From: Polytrichum commune | Taxonomy: Eukaryota > Streptophyta > Polytrichopsida > Polytrichales > Polytrichaceae | Length of the DNA stretch: 64,000 nt | NCBI GenBank assembly: GCA_950295325.1 | Contig: OX485806.1 | Coordinates: 10,230,001-10,294,000, forward strand | Direction of reading: 5' to 3' | Part shown: positions 20,914 through 32,114 of the stretch, in pieces | Layout: every line of letters begins with the position of its first letter | How positions within the stretch are numbered: the stretch's first letter is position 1 | Notes under the pieces: generated by a model | The model's input: only the letters and a program-made list of their open reading frames with translations | The model's database searches: none | What the model was told of the DNA's origin: nothing | Position numbers and translations under genes: made by a program

Positions 20914-22043
20914 TTCGGTGAAATTGATGGATTGGTAGTATTTGATTACTTGAACCCTCTGTTTCCAGCGCTCTGGATGCACATAAAAGCATTGGGTCAG
21001 TTTCTGTCAATTTTACATGAAACAAATATAAAACCCACCCAACAAGATGCATAACCAGAATCGATCAAAGAACACATAATAAAAAGGAGACAAGCATTTC
21101 GACATGTGGAGAAAGACAGAGAGTTTGAAACAAGCCCAACTTCGGAACAACCAGCATGACAAGAAGTCTCCGCACTTAATTTAGACAACACCCTCAGAAG
21201 TCAAATCCCTCCCCAAAATCTCCTATTGATTAGAAGAAACTCCACAGCGAATTAGCCTCCTAATTCTTTGATATTTTCGTTTTCTGCATTTACATTGATT
21301 TATTTATCAGAAGGTGTCCTGCAAGTCACTATCAATTTCCACACGCACTACCTTCGCAAACCGACCTGACAAGGCCAACATTCACTCACACCCTAGAGAC
21401 ACTACTATCGAATGAATAACTGGTAATCAGTGTGAAATTAGAGCCAGGGAGAAGAAAGATTGCACCAAAACTTGACCCTCAAACTTTCAGGTGATGCCAA
21501 CAGTCATCGCAAAACCCACGCTTGGGAAGGGAAAAATTTGAGCTCAAACCAGCAGATGTACTGTTGAAATGAGAGACCCCTCTAAAAAGCAGTAGAGGGA
21601 AAAATGACTTCTCACCAAATCCTCTTAAACCCTCACTCACATAGCTAAGACACCATGATACAAAAACACAGGACATCAGAAACCGGAGCAAGCAAATCGA
21701 ATGCAAATTGGCAAGAAAGCAACACTAGTTCACAGAATCTCCACTTCGACACAGATTCATTACAAAAAAGAAAAAAACCCATTCAACCAACGTGAGACTC
21801 CCACCACCAACATAGATTCGATGAGAGCAAGCAGCAGCAGCAGGAGCAAGACTTCCAAAACGCAAAAGAAAGACTTGTCACTGTTTGCACCTGTAACGAT
21901 CGGAGGAGCAAGCTATGCAGCGAATGCAGCTGAGAGAGGACGTTGTTAGCTTTAGCTGAAGATTGTGAAATGCAGGAGTGGAATTTGGATTAAGTAGAAA
22001 TGGAGAAGACGGATCGAGAGAGAGAGAGTGAGAGAGAGATGAT
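20914..22043 (-). other. Probable 5' leader and leader intron of the heat-shock gene
   Basis: No coding gene is seen. On the minus strand a CT-rich stretch (about 22040-22015) is followed by a possible donor CAG|GTGCAAAC near 21891 and a possible acceptor TTGACAG near 21000. That would give a spliced leader. A TATA-like TTTTATATTTG near 21027-21037 is an alternative, nearer start. Confidence 0.35.
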
Positions 22044-22072
22044 TCCTGAAGGCATGAAGAAATCTCCAGAAG
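22044..22072 (-). promoter_or_regulatory. Candidate heat-shock elements
   Basis: On the plus strand TTCCTGAA (22044-22051) and GAAATCTCCAGAA (22060-22072) match the nTTCnnGAAn / GAAnnTTCnnGAA pattern, the second with one mismatch. They lie just upstream of the CT-rich tract that may start the small heat-shock transcript. They are more than 1.1 kb from the start codon, so the link needs a spliced leader. Confidence 0.3.
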
Positions 22073-23845
22073 CGCCTGGCGGCGTCCTACGATCTAGATC
22101 CTTCCAGACTGCTCTGTTGTGTGAAGAACGACTTTCATCGACAGAGTACATCCGTCCACCTGGGTCAGTTGGTTGCCTTGCTTGGGCACCAAGACAAGCC
22201 TTATTAAGGACTACTTTAGAGTAACTATGGACACAGTCTACCCTCCATGTTAAAAACGACACTCAATTTATGTATACGACACCTTCACTATATAGCACAT
22301 TGCCCGTCAACCAAACTTTCTAGTGTTAATATACCTCCATACTACGACTACAATGCTCGTAATACGACACTTTCTAGGCCCAGTTTGTCATATAATATAG
22401 GTAGTTAATGTGCAAGTGGTGAGATCCACATGTATTTTAACATTCATATGTGATTCGTATTTTGGAACATGCAGGGGAACGTTGGGGAACGTTGTAAGCA
22501 TTGGGGAACATTGAGAACATTACTGGGATTGGAAACATCATATTATATTGTGAGCACATTTCTTTAATACAAATGATCTTTCATACTTTTGTATTCTCAT
22601 TAAGTATTGAATATGACATTTTACATTGAAATATGTCATTTTTCTTGGAAAAATTTGATAGTGCGACATTTGAGGCCAAAAATGTCATATTGCGGAGAAT
22701 ACAATATGCGGATAATACGACACGTTCTTGTGTGACCAAATATTTCCTAATAAATAAATAGAAAGAATAGTAATGGCATGAACCTATATGTGACGAGCTC
22801 ATAAAGCTTGGAATAAAAATACAAAACAAACCCTCAAGCGAGCAACCAAGAGAGAGAGTTGGGCATTTCTTGAGTAGATCTATGTTTGCTTTCAAGCTTA
22901 GTCATTTCTTAATACATCCTCTTGTTCAGAGGCCACCCATTCTGCTACATATCTATGTACCTTTCAAAACCCGGGAGGGTGGGTGGGACCATCCCTCATG
23001 ACCATATCTTTATACTTTTGTAATTGTCTCATCTCAGTATGCATCTAAATAAGTTAAAACCTTAGACACTCAAACTATTAAGGTTTTATCCTTTGTGCCC
23101 TTGAGTAACGTGTTGCATTCCATATCCAAAGTTTTCAAAGTTCTATCACAAATCAAAACTCCTTAGTATTCCAAAACATCTTGTAGGATATCTAAGCAAC
23201 ATACACATATTATTTCTAAAAGAAGATGATATACAAAACCTAAGGGTGCCATCTAATTTGTGAAGGGTCTGCCTCAAATGTGCCCATGCCACCAACCAAA
23301 TCCACAAAGAGGGTTAGTAATTGTTTAATTTTATCTAAGGTGTTGATCGAAAGCCTTCATGAAGACTTAGGGGAAGACTTGGGGTCTTGAACTCACAAAC
23401 GTTTCACCTTAACTAGAAAATTTATCTAGCACCACCCTCATTATTTCCATGCTAATTCCACCCACACTAATAGGACTATTTAGTGTAGTTAGCTAGATTG
23501 CCACTAATCTAATCCACTTGGCTTCATAATAGCTTAGTTCATACTACTAACATATGACACTCCTCTTCCTCTAGGTTTGAGCATCTCTACTCAACTCACA
23601 AGTAAAACCTATCAACAAAGATAAAACTTATTCAGGAACCCTAAGGAAAAAAAGAATCTATGCAAGTTTCTCTATGCCTCTTGTGTTCATGCGGAATATC
23701 AAGTACAGTCTCACACCCAACAACATGATGTGATAGGCACTCACTTGAGGAGCCACAAAGTCTCAAGAGCACTCTCTTGAGTATCTTAGGTTTTAAATTA
23801 GCTTCAAGCTTTCATGAGTTATGCTCAAGACTCTTAGCATGTGTG
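22073..23845. other. AT-rich spacer, no gene recognised
   Basis: Short motifs recur with 24400-24520 and 28620-28740 (acaaaacaaaccctcaagc; gtagttagctagattgccac), showing dispersed repeats here. I find no ORF with recognisable motifs. Confidence 0.4.
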
Positions 23846-24403
23846 CATGAGATTATCGCAGTTTATTACACAAGAGTAGCATTGTGAGTGCAACTTGGAT
23901 ATTTTATCACAACTGTGTACACAAGTCATTTGTTTGCCAAAGTTATTGTTTTGGTGAAGTAAATGCCAAGTTGGATTTTGAGAGAAATTTTCTTTGTTGA
24001 GATTGGCATGTAACACCAAATTTGATTTTAATTGTCTCATAATAAGAATATAAAGCATGTTCTCAAGCTAGCAACAATGAGGTGTGAAAGAGGAAGAGAG
24101 AGAGAGAGAGAGAGAGAGGAGAAAGCAAGCCAGAGAGACAAATGTTCTCATAGTGGCATGAACCACTCCACCTTAGAGCCATGAGCAAAGTTTTGTTATC
24201 AAGTTCCAAGAAAATTGAAGTCAAATTTGGTGTTGTAGGCCAAATGCCTCATCAAAGAAAAGTTCTCTCAAACCCTCACTTGGTATTAACTTCACCAAAA
24301 CAATAACTTTGGCAAGTAAATGGCTTGTGTGAAATTTGTGATAAAATGACCAAGTTGAACTCACAATTTTACTCTCATGCACTAAAATGTGGTAATCTCA
24401 TAC
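23846..24403. repeat. Long inverted repeat (~190-bp arms) with a GA-microsatellite loop
   Basis: Arms 23846-24037 and 24210-24403 are imperfect reverse complements along their whole length. For example gccaaagttattgttttggt in the left arm pairs with accaaaacaataactttggc in the right. The ~170-bp loop holds a (GA)n tract at 24094-24118. It could be a foldback transposon or a source of hairpin RNA. Confidence 0.85.
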
Positions 24404-25241
24404 TTACATGCCAAGATTATGCAAAATCCATATGATACTAATGTCACGAGTTCACAAAGTTGGGAATGTAAATACAAAACAAATTCTCAAGCTAGCAACA
24501 ATGAGGAGTGAAAGAGTTGCCTTTTTTCAAAGCTTTTTAGACTCAAAGCTTGATCTTCCTCTTTGTAGGGGCCTTTTCCTTTTTATTCTTCATCAAAATG
24601 AAGCAAGGGTGGGTGGGTGGGTGGGATTTTCTTTCATCACAAGTCTATTGCATCACTAAATATAGCATCCAATATTGTAATCATGGATTTAGTGCTATGT
24701 TTAACAAAATTAGTAAGTTGGTTGAAATTTCAACAATGACTATGTATGTTTATCAAAGTAATTAGATACCTTGTTGTATTTCTTTGCTTTCAAATCAAAA
24801 TTTAGTAGCAAAGGTTGGCATAAAGAATAAATTCAAGTACTATAATGTTATGATACCTAAATTGGTATCAAATATCCATCTCTTATGGCGACTATGTTCA
24901 AAAGATAGTCCAACACATGACTATATTGTGCTCAATGATTATTGTTACAACCAAGTAATAAAGCAATGATGTGATATATAGGCTTACATGCTTCATTTGC
25001 TATTTGCTAGAAGGTGTTCTCAATGTCTCAACTACTATTTTGGAATTTATGTATACATCAAATTACTAGTCAAAACAACATAATAACTTTCACTAGTGTA
25101 ATATTTCAAGAGTAAAAGATCATTCAAACATAAGCAATGCATTATTGTTGGTGTTTAAAATGTGAAGAGCCAGCCTCACTTGCACCCATGCCAACCCAAA
25201 CATACATTTGTGTGTTATAAAGGCATGTGTCATGTGTCTTT
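24404..25241. other. AT-rich spacer
   Basis: It contains a (GGGT)n-like stretch near 24608-24626 and an R5-type motif (acaaattctcaagctagcaa) shared with 24060. Nothing coding is recognised. Confidence 0.4.
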
Positions 25242-25251
25242 GGCTAGGCTC

Positions 25252-25892
25252 TCAGGGAGTGCACTATTCATTAAAACCAAGAATCACGTGCGTGCATGCC
25301 CCTTATTAAAACACCCATGTATACATTTTATTTTTGCTAAAATCAAGCAATATACTTACAAATCTCATTGCTTCAAAATACATTTCCATACATATACAAG
25401 GGTCCAAAAACAAATACATAAATTGTATATAACATGTGTACAAATGTTTGGAAATGCAAAAATATGGCCCTATTATATGTATAATATCAAATCATGGATT
25501 TTTAGTTATAAAGTCGTTAAAGACTTTTTCATCACTTGGATGAAGTTCGTACGTGTTTGTTTCAGCATCATACGTCAAATTGGCCAAAGCAATAATTGTA
25601 TCCAATTCTAGCATATTATGCTCTGTGAGATCATAACTCCAAATAAGGTCGTTACTTAGTGGATGAAAAAACGCATGATTCTTGGTCCAGGTCTGACTTG
25701 AACGTGTAAACGCGTAAACCCGTACTTTACATATATTTTTCTATAGCCTTATCTCCAGCCTCATGTATATCTACTTCCTACTTAATAGCAATATGTCTCT
25801 TGTACGTACATTTTGTACATGCTTGTCCTAAATAATACCCCTTTTGTGCACGCACTTGTATATTTACAGTACTTGAACAGTGCACTCCCTGG
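25252..25892. mobile_element. Mutator-like (MULE) non-autonomous element
   Basis: Inverted ends TCAGGGAGTGCACTATTCA and CAGGGAGTGCACTGTTCA extend, with gaps, to about 75 bp (both sides then carry GTGCGTGCA and a CCCC/GGGG block). A perfect 10-bp direct repeat GGCTAGGCTC flanks it at 25242-25251 and 25893-25902. Duplications of 9-11 bp are typical of Mutator-type elements. An open stretch crossing its left edge is not a transposase. Confidence 0.8.
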
Positions 25893-25902
25893 GGCTAGGC
25901 TC

Positions 25903-28428
25903 AATTGCAATCCATGTCACACATTTATCGCACCTGTCAAGTTCATTGAGAGGTTACAAACAATTGCACTCGATACAAAATATTGAGTAAATAAAACTTA
26001 CTCTTTTGCCATATCGTGTAACTTTCTTGAATGGTAAGAACCTCTTGTACACTAGACACCACGTGCTTCGACACTTAGTATGTGTTTATTGAGCCTCAAT
26101 GAGAAAACTAAGCCAAGTATTCTCTCCTCCAAGCATGTAAAAGAGTGTTCACATGGAGGTGTTGAGGAATTAAGTATTAGTTAGTAAGGTGCAGTGGTTG
26201 CCTTAGGTCATGGAAACCCTAAATCATGGAGCGTGGCAACTTCCTTGACCATGATTAGTAAATTCATGGTTAAATATAGTGTAGTATCTAACATTGGTGT
26301 AGAGCCAATTAAACAATCCAAACTTTGTAGGAGGGTTAATCAATTTGCCAAGATCTCCATTTTTTATTATTGAGAGCTGACTAATCTTGTCTTGATTAAA
26401 ACTCTTGTTACAATAGGTCAAGTTAACCTTATTGTAGAGTTATGTTAGGTAAAGTAATTGACAACATACACCCTTGTTATCACAGGGTCTTGTTAATCAC
26501 ATGGTATATAGTATTCAATTTTCATCCTGTGAATCCTTAAGTAAGGACTAGTGTGTTCCTGTATGACTCAAATTGGTATCCATTTTCTCCTGTCTCTCAA
26601 GAGTTTTTTATTGTCAGAGTTGTCACATAATATATAATATATATATGACCAATCCTTGAGTAGCTTGGAAATGAACACTGTTATCTCTTGTCAAGTGTTA
26701 TAACTCCAGCCTTCATCTATTTACTACATACTCATTTTCTTGGAAAAAGAAGTAGAAGATGTGTTTTACTGCTCGCAGGTTTGGTAATTATAACCCCATC
26801 CTCAGACGGTTCCTGAGAGTATGGCTCGTGTGAATCTTACATCTCTTTTTAAAGAACCAGTAATACTTCATTGGTCATTAGTGTTCCTTGGAACTCGTTA
26901 ACCTGATTCTATATCAAAGATCTATCAACGAACTGACTGAGTTCAGATCGTTCCTCATACCCATTTGAAGATTATTTAGTACCAATCTTCCTGCCCATAA
27001 GAATATCCGACATCAGTTCCCGTAATGTTACTAATTCATTCCCAGGTACATGATATTTTTGTGAGAATACTATCTCCTGGCTTTGTAAATATTAATGCAA
27101 TCAATCCTGTTTTACGGATTGTTAGCAGCATTCCTGGGTTTATAAGAGCCCCATTGCATATATGGCAATTAATCCACTTCACACGTAAGGGTGCGTTCTA
27201 TGCCAGAAACGCTATTCGGACTTTATTTTTGCTAAGTAGAAGATATGTAAGGAGTTCACTTCCTTGTGTACTTCTACAAGATCCAGATTATGTACTTATG
27301 AATCATCCTTTCATTTGAACAATCCATTAGATGGAGAGTGTATGTCCCTATAAACCTTCTGTCCTCTTTTTTGCCGGAAAATCAACATTATTCTGTCTAT
27401 TTCTTGAGACACTAGACTATCTGTTGTCTGATTTTCAAGAACTCAAAGGAGTTTTTGACACCCATACAGATCCAGGAGAAAATCTGTAAATCTAACTGAA
27501 AATATTGCAGTATCAATGTGATTTCCTTGTAGTTTTTTTAGAAATCGCACTCTAGTTCGTATGTCCTGATTATAGGACGAAATACAGGAATGAATCAGCT
27601 AGTATAGAGAGGAATATTTTTTGAAAATAGAAACTCAGAATCACTATTCCAGATTTCACAAAGAAAATGCATGGAAAGATGTGGTTGAGTGGACAATTTC
27701 TTCGGATGGTGCACTGCACTTGTAGAAGAGGTCCTCACCTGTGCCCATGCTCCCCAACATTACCAAGAAATAAGTTAGTAGAGCGTACATCAGGTGTAGG
27801 CGGACCTTCTTACTTGTTATCGATGTCAACAAGACAATACTACCTCCTTGGAAATAAGTATAATTCAACATATTCTCCATATTTGCTTTAGAATATATAG
27901 AAAATATAAAGTATATCATATGATTCTTGATTTCAAGAATTTGAATGAGAAGCTGATAGTCCTGAGTAGACAACATTTTCGGGTGTAAACTGTGTAGATT
28001 TATCCACTATGGGATTAACACCTTGAAGTCTTCTTGTGATGCACCATTCTTGGTCATCCTGTTGCTACTACAGGAACTTGGACAGAGTGAATTGTTATAT
28101 TGGATAAGAACTCCTCTGCTCCGTAATCTGGTTGTATCTATACTGCTTTAACTATTTCAGAGAGGCAATCTATATTGAGACGGACTTCTGTATCAGATTT
28201 GTAGGTGTGTAAGTTTCGCTCCGTCTATGGCCTGTGTATGCAGAGGCCGACTCGTGTAGAGCTCTCAAGTCTAACACTCGCACGAAGCTAACTCACAGTG
28301 TCTCGGGTAAGTCTGTCAGAGGTGTTTTCTGAGCCACAACTTTAACCCTTTATATTATTCATTTTTTCTTTTCTTCTTGGGCAGCCCGTCGAATTTTTTC
28401 CGGAGCCCATTCTAGAAGGTGTCAAGAT

Positions 28429-28430
<2 letters not shown>
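25903..28430. other. Spacer of mixed composition without recognisable repeats or genes
   Basis: This stretch lacks the dispersed families seen around it. A 97-codon open stretch at 27025-27318 has no motif I know. TGTTGAGGAATTAAG near 26168 looks like a copia LTR start, but no matching end, primer-binding site or second LTR was found. An old, unclassified insertion or organelle-derived DNA are both possible. Confidence 0.3.

Positions 28431-28470
<40 letters not shown>
28431..28470. repeat. (GA)n microsatellite
   Basis: About 20 uninterrupted AG repeats. The downstream 28620-28740 part matches a stretch near 23480-23560. Confidence 0.95.
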
Positions 28471-28474
<4 letters not shown>

Positions 28475-29489
28475 TAAGTGTGGTATGAAACACCCTTGCC
28501 TTAGAGTCATGAGGAAGGAGACCTCACTTTGCTTTGAAGGTCACCTTGCCATGCAAGCCTTCCTCATGCAAAGTGCTCAACCCCCATGCCACTTGTCCAA
28601 GTTTAGAAGACTGAAAATGAGTTTCAAGTAGTTAGCTAGATTGCCACCAATCCATTTTAATACACTCAACTTCGTAATAGCCTAGTTGAGTTCAGCCATG
28701 AGGGTTCACAATAGCCTAATTCATACTACCAATGCATTACATTATATTTAGCACATCATGTCTTAAGAGGAAGAAACCCATGGTAATTTATGTGAAATGG
28801 CCTTCAAGTTCACTATAAGGTAACGGGGCCTCACTCAGTTACTCATCTTAAACGGACGCCAATATTTGGGTGGTGTATGGCTAAGTGCTACTTAAAAAAA
28901 CTGAACATCATAATACTATGTACTTGGCCAACGTATATATAGCTAACCACCCTAGATGGTAGTTGACAATGGGCATCACTTTGTTAAGGTTCTCATAGCA
29001 TAACAAGTAGGTCATTAAAAGAGAATGGACTAAATGGTCAAAATATGTTAATCATTTTAGGTTCAAATTCAAAGGAAACTACCAGGGACCTACTATCATA
29101 CCTAGACGACAAAAATTATATTATTTCATAACATACCAAAATTTGTAGAGATTTTATGTATAAGAAAATAAAATTGCAACAAGTAGTTTAATAAATATTA
29201 ACAAATGTTTTGAGTTGGAAATAAATGAAATATACCAATCAATTGGACATTATAGGACATAATTGACTTTGCTTGGTAAATTATTACATTCTCAATAAAT
29301 AGTTATAGCACTATTTGGGATAGTCAGTGTAATATGTAGAATTCATAGCTTGATATACATTGCAAGTAATGTGTAAAGCTCTCTACAAGGGCTTGGGATT
29401 CAAGACACCCCATATTGAGGGCCTGATACAAACCTACCCCAATACATTTGTGACTAATTCACTTCAACTTAGTCCCACTTGACTAATGC
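28471..29489. other. AT-rich spacer with an R1 fragment
   Basis: About 28840-28890 (cggacgccaatatttgggtg) is a short piece of family R1. The rest shows nothing I can name. Confidence 0.4.
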
Positions 29490-29750
29490 AAGGTTTTGTA
29501 TTCTAAATAAATAAGTGAATAAATAACCAACGTCAGGCAATCCGATGTGAATTTGAGCTTGTTGGCCCTACCCTGCTCAAGAATCTTCTTGATGCAGGGT
29601 GAGGCTTATTGCCTACCTTGCGGTGGGTGGGCTCTTGGCTTCCTACCTGCCTAGCTAGTTTTTCCCATCAAGTAGAGAGAAAATTTCACAATGAGAATCG
29701 AACCGCCAACCACTCCATTTAGAAATGGGTGCCTCTCCACTATCACCCAG
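29490..29750 (-). mobile_element. tRNA-derived SINE
   Basis: On the minus strand TAGTGGAGAGG (near 29743-29733) fits the pol III A box TRGYNNARNGG exactly, and GTTCGATTC (near 29704-29696) fits the B box GWTCRANNC exactly. The body continues for about 200 bp and ends in an AT-rich tail of TTATTTATTCAC type near 29515. This is the architecture of plant tRNA-SINEs. Target duplications were not resolved. Confidence 0.65.
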
Positions 29751-29817
29751 TAGTTTAGGGTTGTCTCAGATCTTTTGTAAAAATTATTAATAGTAGGTCT
29801 GAGACGACCCTAAACTA
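29751..29817. repeat. Compact hairpin next to the SINE head
   Basis: agtttagggttgtctcaga and its imperfect complement tctgagacgaccctaaact are separated by about 25 nt. The stem of about 21 bp has two mismatches. The left arm touches the SINE's 5' end. Confidence 0.8.
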
Positions 29818-30003
29818 ATATTAATTTCAAATAATAAATGGCACTTAGCATAGTTATTCACAAAGTCTCGGGGTGAAACTCCAAGTAAGTTGGGTTAAAT
29901 GTGAGTTTAAAGAGCTTATCCACACACATAGTCACCCAAATTTCATCAAGACCTAAGTTTACATGCTGGGTCCTAAAAGAATGGGGCTGGTTTTTGAAAA
30001 AAA

Positions 30004-30382
30004 CTACACTAAATATGATATTTAGTGTCCCCAATTCTAATTGTCTTGCTCAATACTAATTGTAAACCGTGGTTAGTGTCACCAACACTAAATGTTATTC
30101 CCACATTATTTGTCATTCCTTGTAAAAAAATTGGGGGATTATAGATTTACAATGTTGTAATTACTGACACTTACCAAGTGGATTTTCATCCAAATTTCAA
30201 TCATCCATAACAATATTTCATCACAAGTTGCTGACAAGAGAAGGTAGGGGTTTTGGCCAACGGATGAACTCATCCATCATCCATGACCGTTTTTGTTCAC
30301 TTCATTCATAAGAAGTGTCATCTGAAAAGTTACCATAGTCACATTAAATACCATATGACACTAAATATCACATGTAGTGTAG
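30004..30382 (+). mobile_element. R3 family MITE, full copy
   Basis: Both ends read CTACACTA..TGATATTTAGTGTC inward as an inverted repeat of about 26 bp. The interior (cttgctcaatactaattgta, atagatttacaatg) recurs at 41861-42117 and 51230-51545. No clear target duplication. Confidence 0.65.
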
Positions 30383-30827
30383 CCTTGCATAGGCCAACCC
30401 GGGATTCAAAATGGCAAGCTTCATGTGTTAGACCCTGTGGTAGATTCTAAAGCCTTCTCAAAGTTTTTTGAATCGAAAAGAGGAGATCTGTGGCATTTTG
30501 CCCATGTAACAAAATCAATAGGATACATTGTTTATGGTATTTAGTGCTACGTACACTACTTGCAAAGGGCCAAACCTAGATGCCCAGAGGTCTCAAAGCG
30601 TCACGCACGCTAATCGTCAACATGATTCCATTCGTCAACATAAAAAACTTCTAGTGAAAAAATATCTACATTATGACATTTAGTGTAGCACGTTGGGATA
30701 CTTGAGATGATAGTCTTGCATTTTGCATTTTAATATGCAAGGGGAAGATATTCTTGAACATACTAATGGCAAGTGTCATTTGTGTACACTTTAGTCAACT
30801 TGTAGGCCATTGTGTATACTAAAATGA

Positions 30828-31018
30828 AGGCACCTCATAACACTATTGAACATACTCATGCCAAGATATTAATAAGTGCGCTTGAACACCAAGTGTCAAA
30901 AGTAACACTTACAGTGAAGTTGTTTGATCATCAATGCAATCTAGCAGATGCCTCAAAATAGGGTAAGTGACACTATTACGCATGTGACACTAAGTACCTT
31001 AAACGGTGTAGTGACAAC
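30828..31018 (+). repeat. R2 family repeat, uninterrupted copy
   Basis: It matches the outer parts of 1299-1745 and shows what that site looked like before the hAT-type element inserted. Non-coding. Confidence 0.6.
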
Positions 31019-32114
31019 ATAAGATGATCCAATGAGCTCTTAATAGGATATTCCTTCATAGAACCACCAAACTCCTTGTACATTTGCTCTTTGAGGGATT
31101 TGGCAGATGAACTCTGAATACCATCAACATTGTAGTATCTACAACATGAATGCATACAAAAAGATGAGACATCTCATGTTGAATTTTCCCACAAAAACGT
31201 CTTAAACTAGACATCAATGAAATCCTTGTCATTCTTTACCGCCCATTTTCCATCAACTAACACTGATTTGTGCAATTAGGTTGCCTCTTTCCTCATGCAG
31301 ATTACCTTGGGTCACAACGCGATCACAGAAACTTATACAACTTTCTTTTTCTTCATCCATATAAGCTTAGCAACCACAAGAAACCAAAAAACAAAATAGA
31401 TATTGTAATTTGCTACTGTGGTCATCAATACTTAAAATAGTGGGGAGTGTTGATAAAATTTGTGTGGGTCAACCTAATTGCACACATCAGAGTAGAATAT
31501 CACTATGTCGTCACTCACGTCTTTTATGATTGTAGTTAGCCTTAAATCTTGTACAAAACTTCACAATATTCAAACACACAACATCAGAGGAAACACGTTT
31601 CGCAGAATTTGTCGAAGAACTGCCTAGTTATGGCATTCAATCAATTCCTGATCAGTCAGCCTCCTGATTTCAACTTGATCAGATTGTGAGATGGGACTAG
31701 GATTGTCGCAAATCAACACAGTTGTGATTGAAAATCGTGAACCCACCAGCCACCTCAGTTGATATATTAAGGTAGTAATTTTACAAGGACACTCAAACTT
31801 CAAAACCTTTGAGTGCTCACTCAGTTCAAGGAGTGCAAAAGGGAACTAGGAAGAACAGAAACTCCTGGTTTTTAGACTTCACAAACCTCGCTTGAACAGA
31901 AGCCACAAAACCACAAACTGTGACTTCTTCAAAAAGTCTCAATTCTCCTTTTCCTCTCTCGATTGCCCGACCTGTGAATGTTTCATGGTGCTAAAATATT
32001 GCTATGCACATACGTACATACATACTATTAGCAGACAAGACTTGGGACAGATTTAATTACTGCGATTAAACGTCCAAGTTCTAGTATTGAAAAAATACTT
32101 CGATTGTCCACCGA
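31019..32114. other. 3' flank of the IQD gene and spacer
   Basis: No gene or clear repeat is seen. The last few hundred bases should include the 3' untranslated region of the minus-strand IQD gene. Confidence 0.4.

Noticed and set aside
25162-25611. 149-codon open stretch
   Set aside because: It starts outside and crosses the left end of the MULE-type element, has no motif, and has an AT-rich codon pattern like the spacer.
27025-27318. 97-codon open stretch
   Set aside because: No motif, no supporting exon signals; left as spacer.
26168-28320. Possible copia LTR starting TGTTGAGGAATTAAG
   Set aside because: No second LTR, primer-binding site, or matching end with target duplication could be seen.
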